Positions 54,456-64,000 of a stretch of 64,000 nucleotides of DNA are shown here, piece by piece. Numbering within the stretch: position 1 is the stretch's first letter; every line of letters begins with the position of its first letter. A model generated the notes under the pieces. That model searched no databases. It saw only the letters and a program-made list of their open reading frames with translations, and was not told the DNA's origin. The stretch is from Alphaproteobacteria bacterium (GTDB taxonomy: Bacteria; Pseudomonadota; Alphaproteobacteria; Thalassobaculales; Thalassobaculaceae): the NCBI GenBank assembly GCA_022822665.1, contig JAJEAR010000012.1:210965-274964 (forward strand), read 5' to 3'. The translations under genes were made by a program, and so were the position numbers.

Positions 54456-54858
54456 ACCGGCTATCGAAGTTAATCGCGAGCAAACGGTCGAGGTCGTTGC
54501 GGCATATGTTTCCCACAACAGCATTCCGGCCGAAGACGTGACCCAGTTCATCGAGAAGGTCTATGACACGATCAGCCAGCTTGGTGTGGAACCCGTCAAG
54601 CCGGAAATGCCGAAGCCGGCGGTTCCGGTCAAGCAGTCAGTGACGGATGACTACATCATCTGTCTCGAGGATGGCCGCAAGCTGAAGATGCTGAAACGGC
54701 ATCTGAAGATCGCCTTCGGGCTGACTCCCGAAGAGTACCGGCAACGCTGGGGTCTGAAACCGGACTACCCCATGGTCGCTCCATCCTACGCGCGCCAGCG
54801 CAGCGACCTCGCCAAGCAGTTCGGCCTCGGCAACTCGAGGCGGGGTGCCCGCAAGTAG
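54448..54858 (+). CDS. mucR: MucR/Ros-family transcriptional regulator
   Basis: 136 residues from the ATG giving MDKPAIEVNREQTVEVVAAYVSHN. The N-terminal oligomerisation part is followed by VPVKQSVTDDYIICLEDGRKLKMLKRHL, LTPEEYRQRWGLKPDYPMVAPSYARQRSDLAKQFGLG, the MucR signature. The zinc site is incomplete: CLED replaces CLEC and the second His position is hydrophobic (KIAFG), so only one Cys and one His remain. Some alphaproteobacterial relatives also dispense with zinc. MucR acts as an H-NS-like regulator of surface and cell-cycle genes. Confidence 0.92.
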   Translation: MDKPAIEVNREQTVEVVAAYVSHNSIPAEDVTQFIEKVYDTISQLGVEPVKPEMPKPAVPVKQSVTDDYIICLEDGRKLKMLKRHLKIAFGLTPEEYRQRWGLKPDYPMVAPSYARQRSDLAKQFGLGNSRRGARK

Positions 54859-54980
54859 CGGACGAACCGGAAATGATGCTCCGGAAAGTGCTATCCTTCA
54901 CCTGACAGGCTGACGTAGGATACGGTGCGGAATGGGCCTTACCCGCCCGGAGGAGCGGCAACGGACGTGCCGATGGTGCC

Positions 54981-55820
54981 ATGACAGGATCCGGGGCGGT
55001 CGGTCGACCCGGTCCGGACCCGACGGTGGACCGGGAACCGATCTCGGTGAGATCCGGGTCCTCCGAGATCCGTCTTGCCAGGACCGCTGCCGAGATCGAG
55101 GCCGCGCAACAGCTACGCTACAGGGTGTTCTACGAGGAAATGGGCGCAGTCCCCACTCCGGAGGCGCGGCGCGCGCGGCTTGACTGGGACAGGTACGACG
55201 CGGTGGCCGACCATCTCCTCGTGATCGATCACGAGGACGATGCGTCCATTGTCGCGACCTACCGGCTCACCCGTCGCGAGGTTGCCGAATCGACGGGCGG
55301 ATACTACACCGCCGGCGAGTACGACATCAGGCAGCTGGTCGCAACGCCCGGCACCATCATGGAACTCGGCCGCTCCTGCGTCGAGGCCCGCTACCGGACA
55401 CGCACGACCATGAAGCTGCTGTGGACGGGAATAGCGGCCTACGTGTTCAGGCACGACATCCGCCTCATGTTCGGGTGTGCCAGTTTCCCCGGAGTCGATC
55501 CCGACCGGCATGCTGTCGGGCTGTCCTACCTTCACCATCACCACCGGGCCCCCGCCGAACTCAGGCCGCGTGCGCTCGATGCGCTCTACGTCGACATGAA
55601 CCGGGTCCCGCCCGACGCGTTCGATGCCCGGCGCGCCTTTGGCGACCTGCCGCCCCTCATCAAGGGCTACCTGAGGCTCGGTGGATGGGTTGGCGAGGGC
55701 GCGGTGATCGACCGGCAGTTCAACACCACCGACGTCTGCGTCGTGGTTCGCACCGAGTCCGTGACCAGGAAGTACTACCGCCACTACGCCCGCGCCGCCG
55801 GAGACGCGACGGCCCGATGA
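54981..55820 (+). CDS. olsB: Ornithine-acyl-ACP N-acyltransferase OlsB-like (GNAT, hemolysin-like)
   Basis: 279 residues. IRLARTAAEIEAAQQLRYRVFYEEMGA, DHLLVIDHED, VATYRLTRREVAESTGGYYTAGEYDIRQL and ELGRSCVEARYRTRTTMKLLWTGIAAYVF match OlsB. FGCASFPGVDPDRHAVGLSYLHHHH and LPPLIKGYLRLGGWVGEGAVIDRQFNTTDVCVVV complete the family. It attaches a 3-hydroxyacyl chain to ornithine, the first step of ornithine-lipid synthesis. The next gene, olsA-like, overlaps by 4 bp and would supply the second acylation. Confidence 0.9.
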   Translation: MTGSGAVGRPGPDPTVDREPISVRSGSSEIRLARTAAEIEAAQQLRYRVFYEEMGAVPTPEARRARLDWDRYDAVADHLLVIDHEDDASIVATYRLTRREVAESTGGYYTAGEYDIRQLVATPGTIMELGRSCVEARYRTRTTMKLLWTGIAAYVFRHDIRLMFGCASFPGVDPDRHAVGLSYLHHHHRAPAELRPRALDALYVDMNRVPPDAFDARRAFGDLPPLIKGYLRLGGWVGEGAVIDRQFNTTDVCVVVRTESVTRKYYRHYARAAGDATAR

Positions 55821-56740
55821 CGAAGGCGCTGACATCGAGGACCGTCCCGGAGCCCGGTGCCGCCCCGTCGCCGCGCGCTGTCGGTCTCGCCGTCTCCCGC
55901 CTGTGCGCCTATATCATGCTGACCCTGGTCCTGTTGCCGTTCCAGCTGGGCGGCATGCTCGCGTGCCTGCCGCTTGCGCGAGCGATACCGCTGCTGCACC
56001 ACCGGCTCGGTGCACGCATCCTGGGCCTCGACATCCGGACCGAAGGCAGGCGGGAACACCACGGCGCGACGCTCTATGTCGCCAACCACGTTTCCTACTA
56101 CGACATCATCGTGCTGGGGGCGCTGCTGCCGGGCCGCTTCGTTGCCAAGCGCGAGGTCTCGGCCTGGCCCGGATTCGGCCAGCTCGCCTGGCTCACGCGC
56201 ACCGTCTATATCGACCGGCGAACCCGTGACGCACGCAGCGAGATCGACCAGCTCCGCATCGTGCTTGCCGGCGGCGACCGGCTGATCGTGTTCCCCGAGG
56301 GGACCAGCTCCGACGGCGTGCGGGTGCTGCCGTTCAAGACCACGCTGTTCGCGTCGGTCGCCGGCGCGAAGGTGCGCGTGCAGCCGGTGTCGCTGCGCTA
56401 CACCAGGCTGGGAGACTGTCCGATCTCCCACGTGGACCGGCCGCTGTGCGCCTGGTACGGCGACATGGATCTCATGCCACACCTGTGGCGGTCGCTGATG
56501 CAGGACAGGATCGGTGTCACGGTCCGGTTCCACCCGGCCATTGCGGCGGACCGGGTTTCAGATCGAAAGGAACTGGCACGGCTGGCACGCGCGCCGATAG
56601 CAGGCGATCTCGCAGAGCGCGCACCCGACTTGACCCCGGACCGTGTGGTGCTAGTCTGGCCCGGAGGCAGGATATCGGGAGACCGCAGGCACACCATGCC
56701 AGCACAACCGGCTGATCGCACCACGATCGGTGAGCGATGA
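55817..56740 (+). CDS. olsA: 1-acyl-sn-glycerol-3-phosphate / lyso-ornithine lipid acyltransferase
   Basis: 307 residues (ATGA overlap with olsB). One or two membrane helices ([21 protein letters not shown]), then the PlsC motifs: NHVSYYD (HX4D in variant form), [25 protein letters not shown], and [21 protein letters not shown]. The pairing with olsB supports OlsA, which acylates lyso-ornithine lipid, although a general PlsC role cannot be excluded. Its stop overlaps the miaB start by 4 bp. Confidence 0.87.
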   Translation: MTKALTSRTVPEPGAAPSPRAVGLAVSRLCAYIMLTLVLLPFQLGGMLACLPLARAIPLLHHRLGARILGLDIRTEGRREHHGATLYVANHVSYYDIIVLGALLPGRFVAKREVSAWPGFGQLAWLTRTVYIDRRTRDARSEIDQLRIVLAGGDRLIVFPEGTSSDGVRVLPFKTTLFASVAGAKVRVQPVSLRYTRLGDCPISHVDRPLCAWYGDMDLMPHLWRSLMQDRIGVTVRFHPAIAADRVSDRKELARLARAPIAGDLAERAPDLTPDRVVLVWPGGRISGDRRHTMPAQPADRTTIGER

Positions 56741-58146
56741 CTGTAGCGCATCGGTGTCCCGGCGCGCGCCGCGCCAAGGGGCTCTTCATCAGGACCTACG
56801 GCTGCCAGATGAACCAGTATGACTCCGGCCGGATGGCCCGGGTCCTGGCGGACAGCGGCTATCGCGAGGTTTCCCGGGCGGATGAAGCCGAGCTGGTCAT
56901 CCTCAACACCTGCCATATCCGTGAGAAGGCCACCGAAAAGGTGTTCTCCGAGCTCGGCCGGCTCAGGCGGCTGAAGGCCGAGGCGGCGGCGCGCGGCGGA
57001 CGGGTCATGCTGGCGGTCGCCGGTTGTGTCGCCCAGGCCGAGGGCGAGGAAATCACCGCGCGCGCGCCATGGGTCGACATGGTGTTCGGGCCGCAGAGCT
57101 ATCACCGGCTGCCCGAACTGGTCATGAAGGCCGGCGCGATGCGGGTGGACGCGACCACCGGTGCGCGCCTGGTCGATACCGAGTTTTCGGTGGAGAGCAA
57201 GTTCGATCACCTGCCCGCACAGCCGGCAACGAGAGCGAGCGCGTTCCTCACCGTGCAGGAGGGCTGTGACAAGTTCTGCTCCTTCTGCGTCGTGCCCTAC
57301 ACCCGGGGCGCCGAGGTCTCGCGCTCCGCCGCGGAGGTGCTCGAGGAGGCGCGCAGGCTCGTGGCGGACGGGGCGCGGGAGATCACCCTGCTCGGCCAGA
57401 ACGTCAATGCCTGGCACGGCCAGGGCCCCGCGGGACGCGAATGGACGCTCGGTGAGCTCATTGCAGCACTGGCCGAAATCGGCGGGCTCGACCGCATCCG
57501 CTACACGACCTCCCATCCCCGGGACATGGACGAAACCCTGATCGCGGCTCACCGCGACGTGCCCAAGCTGATGCCGTACCTGCACCTGCCGGTGCAGAGC
57601 GGGTCGGACCGGGTACTGCGGGCGATGAACCGCAGACACGGAACCGGCCTGTACCTGGAGACCGTCGAGCGGCTGCGCAGGGCCCGGCCGGACCTGGCGC
57701 TTTCGTCGGATTTCATCGTGGGCCACCCCGGCGAGACGGAGCGGGACTTCGAGGCGACGCTCGAGCTGGTGCGCGAGGTCGGCTACGCCCAGGCCTACTC
57801 CTTCAGGTACAGCCCGCGCCCCGGCACGCCCGCGGCCGGGCGTGAGCAGGTGCCGGATGCGGTGAAGGCCGAGCGGCTGGCCCGGCTGCAGGCGCTGCTC
57901 AACGAACAGCAGCACGCGTTCAACCGCCGCGCCGAGGGCACGGTACAACCGGTTCTGGTCGAACGGAGCACCGACCGGACAGGCCAGCTCGTCGGGCGCG
58001 GCCCCTACATGCAGGCGGTGCATTTTGATGGCCCGGACCGGCTGATCGGCGCCCTGGTCCGGGTGCGCATCGTCCGCGGGCTGGCCAACAGCCTGTCGGG
58101 AAGGCTGGTTCCCGGCCAAAGCCAGGAGGAGAATTGCCGACCGTGA
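56737..58146 (+). CDS. miaB: tRNA-2-methylthio-N6-dimethylallyladenosine synthase
   Basis: 469 residues. The N-terminal MTTase domain has three Cys ([39 protein letters not shown]) for the auxiliary 4Fe-4S cluster. The radical-SAM CxxxCxxC is in [29 protein letters not shown] domain with [23 protein letters not shown] ends the protein. It methylthiolates i6A37 in tRNAs reading UNN codons. The coupling olsA-miaB-phoH-ybeY is tight. Confidence 0.97.
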   Translation: MTVAHRCPGARRAKGLFIRTYGCQMNQYDSGRMARVLADSGYREVSRADEAELVILNTCHIREKATEKVFSELGRLRRLKAEAAARGGRVMLAVAGCVAQAEGEEITARAPWVDMVFGPQSYHRLPELVMKAGAMRVDATTGARLVDTEFSVESKFDHLPAQPATRASAFLTVQEGCDKFCSFCVVPYTRGAEVSRSAAEVLEEARRLVADGAREITLLGQNVNAWHGQGPAGREWTLGELIAALAEIGGLDRIRYTTSHPRDMDETLIAAHRDVPKLMPYLHLPVQSGSDRVLRAMNRRHGTGLYLETVERLRRARPDLALSSDFIVGHPGETERDFEATLELVREVGYAQAYSFRYSPRPGTPAAGREQVPDAVKAERLARLQALLNEQQHAFNRRAEGTVQPVLVERSTDRTGQLVGRGPYMQAVHFDGPDRLIGALVRVRIVRGLANSLSGRLVPGQSQEENCRP

Positions 58147-59153
58147 ACGTTGCACCAGGTGATGGCAACCGGCTGACGGTGGAACTTCCCGATTACCAGT
58201 TGCTTCCGCCGCTGCTGGGACAACACGACCGGAACCTCGCACGCATCGAGCAGAAGCTGAAGGTCTCGCTGGCGTGTTTCGGCAGCACCATCGAGATCAT
58301 CGGCGACGGCCAGCAGGCCCCGATCGCGCAGGCGACGCTCGAGGCGCTGTACCGGCACCTGGAGAACATGAACGGGTGCAAGTCGATGGATCTCGCGACG
58401 GTCGATGCGGCGATCAACTGGGCGTCGCAATCGGCCGGTCCGGGCGGCGTGCCGGACCCCTCGTCATTCGATGACCCGCAGGTGACGCTCGAAACCTGGA
58501 TGCGCCCGATCTCGCCGCGAACGGTCAACCAGCGCGACTACGTTGCCCGCCTGCTCGAGACCGATCTCGTGGTCGGGCTGGGACCGGCGGGAACCGGCAA
58601 GACCTACCTTGCCGTCGCCGTCGCCATCGCCCTGCTCAAGCGGAACATGATGGACCGCGTGGTGCTTTCGAGACCGGCTGTCGAGGCCGGCGAGCGCCTG
58701 GGGTTCCTGCCGGGGGACATGCGCGAGAAGGTCGACCCCTACCTGCGCCCGCTCTACGATGCGCTGCATGACATGATGCCCGCGGCCCAGGTCGAACGCC
58801 GCCTGGCGACGGGGGAAATCGAGATCGCACCGCTCGCCTTCATGCGCGGGCGCACGCTTTCGAATGCCTTCGTGATCCTCGACGAGGCCCAGAACACCAC
58901 CCCGGTGCAGATGAAGATGTTCCTCACCCGCATGGGCGAGAACTCGCGCATGTGCCTCACCGGCGACCTGTCGCAGATCGACCTGCCGCGGGGTACCCGG
59001 TCGGGACTCGAGGACGCGCTCGGAATCCTGCGGGGAATGCCCGGCGTCGGTATCACCGAGTTCTCGTCGGCCGACGTGGTGCGCCACTCGCTGGTGGCGC
59101 GAATCGTCGATGCCTACAACCGGCGCGATGCCGCCAGGGGCGAAGCGACGTGA
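58134..59153 (+). CDS. phoH: PhoH-family ATPase
   Basis: 339 residues from a TTG that overlaps the miaB 3' end by 13 bp and follows AGGAGG; no ATG is suitably placed. Walker [56 protein letters not shown], Walker [24 protein letters not shown] and [11 protein letters not shown] are all PhoH-like signatures. The N-terminal ~110 residues hold a KH-like RNA-binding segment. It is thought to act with YbeY in RNA metabolism. Confidence 0.95.
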   Translation: MPTVNVAPGDGNRLTVELPDYQLLPPLLGQHDRNLARIEQKLKVSLACFGSTIEIIGDGQQAPIAQATLEALYRHLENMNGCKSMDLATVDAAINWASQSAGPGGVPDPSSFDDPQVTLETWMRPISPRTVNQRDYVARLLETDLVVGLGPAGTGKTYLAVAVAIALLKRNMMDRVVLSRPAVEAGERLGFLPGDMREKVDPYLRPLYDALHDMMPAAQVERRLATGEIEIAPLAFMRGRTLSNAFVILDEAQNTTPVQMKMFLTRMGENSRMCLTGDLSQIDLPRGTRSGLEDALGILRGMPGVGITEFSSADVVRHSLVARIVDAYNRRDAARGEAT

Positions 59154-59653
59154 CGGACGGGTGCGCGGCCAGCGGAGAGCCGGAGCAACCGGTCGAGGTC
59201 GTGGTCGCGTGCGAGCAGTGGCGCTCCGCGTGTCCCGACATCGAGGAGGTGTGCCTGCGTGCCGTGCGTGCCGTCCTGGCGGAGCGCCGGTGCGGCGAGG
59301 TCTCGGTCCTGCTCGACGGAAACCTCCGGGTCCGGGACCTGAACAGTGCCTGGCGGAACCGGGACATGCCCACCAACGTGCTTGCGTTTCCGGCCGGTCC
59401 GCCGCCGTCGCGGGGGGTGCCGCACCCGCTGGGCAGCATCGTGCTTGCGTTCGAGACCGTGTGCGAGGAGAGCAGGGAACAGGGCCGGATGTTCCGGGAC
59501 CACGCGGCGCACCTGGTGGTGCACGGCACCCTGCACCTGCTGGGATACGACCATGCGGGCGACGAGGATGCCGCCGCCATGGAACGCCACGAAAGCCGGA
59601 TCCTGGGCGGTCTCGGGCTTGACGACCCGCACCACGGTCGGGCGGACCGGTAA
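59150..59653 (+). CDS. ybeY: Endoribonuclease YbeY
   Basis: 167 residues from GTG overlapping the phoH stop (GTGA). The zinc site HLVVHGTLHLLGYDH (HGxLHLxGYDH) is complete, and LNSAWRNRDMPTNVLAFPAG and LGSIVLAFETVCEESREQG match the family. It is a metal-dependent RNase in 16S rRNA maturation and ribosome quality control. The corC-like gene overlaps its stop by one base (TAATG). Confidence 0.96.
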   Translation: MTDGCAASGEPEQPVEVVVACEQWRSACPDIEEVCLRAVRAVLAERRCGEVSVLLDGNLRVRDLNSAWRNRDMPTNVLAFPAGPPPSRGVPHPLGSIVLAFETVCEESREQGRMFRDHAAHLVVHGTLHLLGYDHAGDEDAAAMERHESRILGGLGLDDPHHGRADR

Positions 59654-60522
59654 TGGGAACAACCGGCTACGCGGCGGATCACACCGGGCTTGCGGGCCGG
59701 GCGCGGCGGATGCTGCGTTCGCTCGGTCTCGGGTCGAACGGCACCACGGTGCGCGACACGCTCGAGGAACTGATCGAGGAAGGCGCCGGTACGGCCGAAG
59801 TGGAGATCGACGCCCATGAACGTGCGCTGATCCGCAACGTCCTCGGGCTGCGGGACATCGTCGCCTGGGATGTGATGGTTCCACGCGCCGACATCGTTGC
59901 CGTCGACATCGCCACCGACCTGCCGGAACTCTCGGCGCGCATGGTGGAGGTCGCCCATTCCCGCCTTCCCGTGTACCGGGAAACCCTGGACGACGTCGTC
60001 GGCATGGTTCACATCAAGGATGTGCTGGCCCGGTTGAACACGGATCAGCCCGCGGCACTGGTCGAGCTGGTGCGCGAGGTCCTGTTCGTGTCCCCGACGA
60101 TCCGGGCGCTTGACCTGCTGCAGGAAATGCGCATGTCGCGGCTGCACCTTGCGCTGGTGGTCGACGAGTACGGCGGCATCGACGGTCTGATCACGATCGA
60201 GGACCTGGTCGAGGAGATCGTGGGCGAGATCATCGACGAGCACGATGTCGAGGAGGCCGATCGTGTCGTCATGCAGTCCGACGGTTCCGCCATCGCGGAC
60301 GCCCGGACCACGATCGAGGAGCTCGAGGTTCTGTTCGGCACCGTCGTCGCCGACGAGCAGCGTGACGAGGTTGACACCCTGGCCGGACTGATCTTCGGCG
60401 TTGCCGGAAGGATCGCGAGGCCGGGCGAGATCATCCGCCACGCCAGCGGTCTCGAGTTCGAGATCCTCGATGCCGACCCGCGGCGACTGAAGTCGGTCCG
60501 GATCAGGCCGCCGGCCGCGTGA
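59653..60522 (+). CDS. CorC/HlyC-type CBS-domain protein
   Basis: 289 residues without membrane helices. The two CBS domains contain VWDVMVPRADIVAVD-like residues (AWDVMVPRADIVAVDI, HSRLPVYRETLDDVVGMVHIKDVL) and LHLALVVDEYGGIDGLITIEDLVEEIVGEI. The C-terminal CorC_HlyC domain has TIEELEVLFG and GRIARPGEIIRH. Homologues are called CorC or hemolysin C and bind adenosine nucleotides, possibly in magnesium or cobalt efflux. The position between ybeY and lnt is conserved across Proteobacteria. Confidence 0.95.
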   Translation: MGTTGYAADHTGLAGRARRMLRSLGLGSNGTTVRDTLEELIEEGAGTAEVEIDAHERALIRNVLGLRDIVAWDVMVPRADIVAVDIATDLPELSARMVEVAHSRLPVYRETLDDVVGMVHIKDVLARLNTDQPAALVELVREVLFVSPTIRALDLLQEMRMSRLHLALVVDEYGGIDGLITIEDLVEEIVGEIIDEHDVEEADRVVMQSDGSAIADARTTIEELEVLFGTVVADEQRDEVDTLAGLIFGVAGRIARPGEIIRHASGLEFEILDADPRRLKSVRIRPPAA

Positions 60523-60526
60523 CGCG

Positions 60527-62098
60527 GTGCCCGAACTGATCGTCACCAGGCTGTGTGCCCTGGCCCGCCTCGTCGGTGACGCCCGCGGTGTCCGCGGTGC
60601 CCTGCTCACCCTGTCCCTCGGCGCCCTGGCCTCCACGGCGCTGCCCCCGCTGCATGCCCTGCCGGCGCTGGCCGCGTTCTCCGGCCTGGTCTGGCGGCTC
60701 GAGCGGGCCGGCACGCCCGCCGCCGCCGCCGTGACCGGCTGGCTGTTTGCGTTCGGCTATCACGTCGCCGGGCTCTACTGGATCTCCAATGCCCTGCTGG
60801 TCGAGAGCGACCGGTTTGCCTGGGCGGTGCCGTTTGCCGCCATCGGCCTGCCGATGGTGCTCTCGGTGTTTCCGGCGGCAGCCCTGGCGACAGTGGCGAT
60901 TCTGTCCCGGCCGCGGGAACGGGCGCTCGCGGTCCTGGTGTTGTGGAGCCTGGCCGAGTACCTGCGCAGCACCCTGTTTACGGGGTTTCCGTGGAACCTT
61001 GCGGGTTACGCATTCGCGGGCTCGGACGCGCTGTCCCAGGCCGCCGCCTGGGTCGGCATCCACGGCCTCGGGCTGGCCGTGCTCGCACCGGCGCTGGCGC
61101 CGGCATTGCTGACCGCCGCGCGCAATCACCGTCCGTGGGCCGCGCTCGCCGCCCTTGCGGTCCCGTTCCTGCTGTGGGCCGGCGGCGAGGCGCGGCTCGA
61201 CACCGCTCCGCCGGACAGCGGGGCGGGTCCGGTCATCCGCCTGGTCCAGGGCAACGTTCCCCAGCACGAGAAGTGGGATCCGGAACGGCGCGATGCACAC
61301 CTGGCCCGCTATCGGAAACTCACGCTCGGCCCCGAACCCGCGGTCCGGCAGCCCGGACTTGCGCCCGGCACCGCCCCGCTTGCCGTCATCTGGCCGGAAA
61401 CCGCGGTGCCCGCCTTCCTCAACGCGCACACGGCCCTTCAGCACTGGCTCGACGACATGGTTCCGGAAGGCGGAAGCCTGGTCGCGGGGGCGCCGGCGCG
61501 CGTCGCATCAGGGCTGTTCAACTCGGCATTCGTCTTCGACGGACAGGGCTCGGTGGCGGCGCGTTACGACAAGGCCCATCTTGTTCCCTTCGGCGAGTAC
61601 CTGCCGCTGCGCGGGCTGCTCCCGCTGCCGGTGCTCTTCGAGTCCTTCATCGACTTCTCCCCGGGCCCGGGCCCGGTCTCCATGCCGGTGCCGGGCCTGG
61701 GCCTGGCAAGTCCGCTGATCTGCTACGAGGCGATCTTCCCGGGCGAGGTGGTGGCGCCCGGGGCGCCGCGGCCCGCGCTGCTGCTCAACCTGACGAACGA
61801 TGCCTGGTACGGTCACAGCGCCGGTCCCTACCAGCACCGGACCAGCGCGCGCATGCGCGCCGTCGAGGAGGGCATTCCCCTGGTCAGGGTGGCCAATACG
61901 GGGATTTCCGGCATCTACGACGCCCTGGGCCGGACCGTTGCGGAGATCGGCTTCGGTGTCACCGGGGCGCTCGACGCCCGCCTGCCGCCTCCCCTGCCTG
62001 CCCCGACCGTCTATGCCCGCTACGGCGAGAGCGCCTGGGCGGGGATTGTTGCACTCCTGCTGGGTCTCGTGCTGGTACTGCGCGTGGCGTACAGGTGA
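60527..62098 (+). CDS. lnt: Apolipoprotein N-acyltransferase
   Basis: 523 residues from a GTG 4 bases after the corC-like stop. Six to eight hydrophobic segments precede the periplasmic nitrilase domain. The catalytic triad is Glu in VIWPETAVPAF, Lys in YDKAHLVPFGEYLPLRG and Cys in LICYEAIFPG. LTNDAWYGHSAGPYQHRTSARMRAVEEGIPLVRVANTGIS is a classic Lnt stretch. It transfers the third acyl chain to the N-terminal Cys of lipoproteins. Confidence 0.96.
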   Translation: MPELIVTRLCALARLVGDARGVRGALLTLSLGALASTALPPLHALPALAAFSGLVWRLERAGTPAAAAVTGWLFAFGYHVAGLYWISNALLVESDRFAWAVPFAAIGLPMVLSVFPAAALATVAILSRPRERALAVLVLWSLAEYLRSTLFTGFPWNLAGYAFAGSDALSQAAAWVGIHGLGLAVLAPALAPALLTAARNHRPWAALAALAVPFLLWAGGEARLDTAPPDSGAGPVIRLVQGNVPQHEKWDPERRDAHLARYRKLTLGPEPAVRQPGLAPGTAPLAVIWPETAVPAFLNAHTALQHWLDDMVPEGGSLVAGAPARVASGLFNSAFVFDGQGSVAARYDKAHLVPFGEYLPLRGLLPLPVLFESFIDFSPGPGPVSMPVPGLGLASPLICYEAIFPGEVVAPGAPRPALLLNLTNDAWYGHSAGPYQHRTSARMRAVEEGIPLVRVANTGISGIYDALGRTVAEIGFGVTGALDARLPPPLPAPTVYARYGESAWAGIVALLLGLVLVLRVAYR

Positions 62099-62190
62099 GC
62101 GGTTGGCCCGGAAATTCGCTTGACCGTGCTCGGGAGATTCAGCAATGAAAGCCGCGGATCGCCTGCAGGATGCGGCAACGGAGGAGTGCG

Positions 62191-63360
62191 GTGACCCAGG
62201 GCAGTTACGTATTTACCAGTGAATCGGTGTCGGAAGGTCACCCGGACAAGATCTGCGACCTCATTTCCGATACCGTGGTCGATCTGTACCTCGCGGCCGA
62301 CCCCCACAGCCGGGTTGCCTGCGAGACGCTGGCCACCACCAACCGGGTCGTGCTCGCCGGCGAGGTGCGCGGTCCGGACGGGGTTGCGGCCGGGATCGTC
62401 GACGCGGTGCGGGAGGCCATCCGGCGGGTGGGCTACGAGCAGGACGGGTTTCACTGGCGGACCTGCTCGATCGACACATACCTGCACCCGCAGTCGCAGG
62501 ACATTGCCCAGGGAGTGGATGCGCAGGCGGGCAACGATTCCGGCAACGTGGGCGCAGGCGACCAGGGGCTCATGTTCGGCCATGCCTGCCGCGAGACCGA
62601 CGTGCTGATGCCAGCCGCGATCCACTACGCGCACGCGATCCTGCGCGACCTCGCGCGGGCGCGGCATGCCGGCGAGGTGCCGGGTCTCGGACCCGATTCC
62701 AAGAGCCAGATCAGCCTGCGCTACGAGAACGGCCGGCCGGTCGGCGCCACCTCGGTGGTGGTCTCGACCCAGCATGATCCCGGGCTCGGGCAGAAACAGG
62801 TGCGCGAACTGGTGCGCCCCTACGTGGAACGCTGCCTGCCATCGGGCTGGATGTGCCCGGAGGACGAGTTTCACGTCAATCCGACCGGCGTGTTCGTCAC
62901 CGGTGGACCGGATGGGGACACCGGGCTGACCGGGCGCAAGATCATCGTGGATACCTACGGCGGCGCCGCACCGCACGGCGGCGGTGCGTTCTCCGGCAAG
63001 GATCCAAGCAAGGTCGACCGGTCAGCGGCCTACGCGGCGCGCTGGGTTGCGAAGAACGTGGTGGCGGCCGGGCTGGCGGAAAAGTGCACGATCCAGGTCG
63101 CCTACGCCATCGGTCACCGCAAGCCGCTGTCGGTCCTGCTGGAGACCTACGGCACCGGCGTGCTGGACGACCCGGAGCTCGAACGGCGGGTCCGGTCGGT
63201 GGTCGACCTGTCGCCGGGCGGCATCCGCTCGCGCCTGGAACTGGGACGGCCGATCTATGCCCGGACGTCGTCCTACGGACATTTCGGGCGCGAACCCGAA
63301 CCGGACGGCGGATTTTCCTGGGAACGGCTCGACCTGGTCGACGCGCTCAGGCAGGGGTAG
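62191..63360 (+). CDS. metK: S-adenosylmethionine synthetase
   Basis: 389 residues from the GTG at 62191, preceded by GGAGGAG; an ATG at 62170 is in frame but adds non-homologous residues. Signatures are [32 protein letters not shown] and the phosphate loop [23 protein letters not shown]. It makes SAM from methionine and ATP, serving the SAM-dependent enzymes MiaB and RsmG among others. No SAM or SAH riboswitch was recognised in the 92 nt after lnt. The adjacent transposase gene converges on it. Confidence 0.97.
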   Translation: MTQGSYVFTSESVSEGHPDKICDLISDTVVDLYLAADPHSRVACETLATTNRVVLAGEVRGPDGVAAGIVDAVREAIRRVGYEQDGFHWRTCSIDTYLHPQSQDIAQGVDAQAGNDSGNVGAGDQGLMFGHACRETDVLMPAAIHYAHAILRDLARARHAGEVPGLGPDSKSQISLRYENGRPVGATSVVVSTQHDPGLGQKQVRELVRPYVERCLPSGWMCPEDEFHVNPTGVFVTGGPDGDTGLTGRKIIVDTYGGAAPHGGGAFSGKDPSKVDRSAAYAARWVAKNVVAAGLAEKCTIQVAYAIGHRKPLSVLLETYGTGVLDDPELERRVRSVVDLSPGGIRSRLELGRPIYARTSSYGHFGREPEPDGGFSWERLDLVDALRQG

Positions 63361-63412
63361 CGCTGTCCATGCCCCACAAGTGGTTCGCGTGCAATGAGGG
63401 TGTCGTGTTTTC

Positions 63413-64000
63413 TCACGTTTCCATCTCGGTCATGAGTTGGTGTCCGATGCACCATTCAACGAGGGTGGCGTGTCCACGCCAGATCACCTTTGTTCCCGGG
63501 GGTGGTCCTGTGGTGCGATGGATATGTCCGCCGATCCGCGCCATCGTCAGCACGGCGACGGCCAGGGTATCGGGAGGGGCGTAGCGCCGTCGTGCCGCGA
63601 AGGCCTTCAACGCCCTGATCCCGAGTTCGGAGAACAGGATATTGGATGACAGTTCGGGGTGGTTGCGCCCGAGCAGCGTCATCAGGTGAATGCGCCATGC
63701 GATGACCAGGTTGATGGCGACGGCCCGGGCAAGGCGGTCGGCCGAGCGGTTCTCGAGCTCTTCGACCTTGCATCCGGATTTCAGGATCCGGTGCCAGTCC
63801 TCGATCCGCCAGCGCCGGGCGTAGTACTCGACCACCCTCGTGCAGTCTTCCAGGGTGTCGGCCGGAAGGGTGGTGAACAGCAGCCAGCGGATCGGGTCCG
63901 CATCGGCGGGCGCACGTTCCTCATCGACCATCACCGCCTGCAGGGTCTTCAGCACCGGGTTCGCCGGGCCTGTGGTGCCGGACGCATCGACAGCGGCCAC
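63413..64000 (-). CDS. IS4-family (Tn5-like) transposase, N-terminal part beyond window
   Basis: The C-terminal 195 residues are visible. The catalytic Y-2-R-3-E-6-K motif is intact: YYARRWRIEDWHRILKSGC. WLLFTTLP before it and AVAINLVIAWRIHLMTLLGR after it are typical of the IS50/Tn5-type group. The C-terminus reads GGHIHRTTGPPPGTKVIWRG. Unlike the copy at 12.1-13.2 kb the visible active site looks functional, so this is a separate and younger element. It inserted 52 bases downstream of metK. Confidence 0.9.
   Translation of the reverse strand: MAAVDASGTTGPANPVLKTLQAVMVDEERAPADADPIRWLLFTTLPADTLEDCTRVVEYYARRWRIEDWHRILKSGCKVEELENRSADRLARAVAINLVIAWRIHLMTLLGRNHPELSSNILFSELGIRALKAFAARRRYAPPDTLAVAVLTMARIGGHIHRTTGPPPGTKVIWRGHATLVEWCIGHQLMTEMET

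Noticed and set aside
62099..62190. SAM or SAH riboswitch ahead of metK
   Set aside because: The 92-nt spacer shows no consensus that I can align to SAM-II, SAM-V or SAM/SAH aptamers; only a weak GC-rich hairpin is present.

Overview
This is a high-GC (roughly two-thirds G+C by eye) chromosomal segment of an alphaproteobacterium, most likely from the Rhodospirillales side. The evidence is the gene order: mnmE–mnmG–rsmG–parA–parB, secB/dnaQ–coaE–maf–PPDK regulator, hemE–hemJ–rho, tsaB–rimI–mucR and miaB–phoH–ybeY–corC–lnt–metK are classic alphaproteobacterial blocks. Gene strand flips at about 46 kb: most housekeeping genes to the left are on the minus strand and almost all to the right are on the plus strand. 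Together with the hemE context, DnaA-box-like sites at 45.95–46.18 kb and four perfect parS sites (13.3, 16.2, 17.7 and 19.1 kb), this indicates that the window spans the chromosomal origin and its partition region.

Layout. (1) 1–10.35 kb, all minus strand: an accessory export operon. It holds an RND/MMPL permease, a miniature HlyD-like protein, the two ABC proteins of the NHLM (nitrile-hydratase-leader) peptide export type, a protein with an NHLP leader ending in Gly-Gly fused to a squalene-cyclase-like alpha-toroid, and an AlkB-type membrane hydroxylase that runs off the left edge. This is the most unusual part of the window. (2) 10.85–13.28 kb: a decayed IS4-type element. (3) 13.3–20.7 kb: parB, parA, rsmG, mnmG, a broken tnpB, mnmE and the parS sites. 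(4) 21.1–28.7 kb: ABM monooxygenase, SulP transporter, GFA protein, and a Rieske oxygenase / glutamine-synthetase-like / dienelactone-hydrolase / quinone-oxidoreductase run that looks like an aromatic or amine catabolic cluster. (5) 28.7–45.9 kb: murJ, glnD, a VOC protein, an SH3 protein, a 2-hydroxyacid dehydrogenase, the zf-CHCC–coaBC–dut–moeB operon, tRNA-Arg(CCG), an IolG-like dehydrogenase, a ParDE toxin–antitoxin pair, an ABC exporter, secB, dnaQ, coaE, maf and the PPDK regulator. (6) about 46 kb: candidate oriC. (7) 46.2–63.4 kb: hemE, hemJ, rho, trpS, nfuA, a Bax-like glucosaminidase, a polysaccharide deacetylase, tsaB, rimI, mucR, an ornithine-lipid pair (olsB, olsA), and miaB to metK. 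(8) The right edge holds the 3' part of a Tn5-like IS4 transposase.

How the genes work together. In the export operon the C39 peptidase of the first ABC protein should cleave the Gly-Gly leader of the NHLP-toroid protein, so a folded or foldable protein domain of about 330 residues, rather than a small peptide, would be the exported cargo. The hydroxylase and the RND permease suggest a lipid or terpenoid substrate, but that is inference. The rest of the window is mainly core metabolism and information processing, with tight translational coupling (ATGA, GTGA and TGATG overlaps) and frequent GTG or TTG starts. All calls come from reading the sequence; no database search was run.
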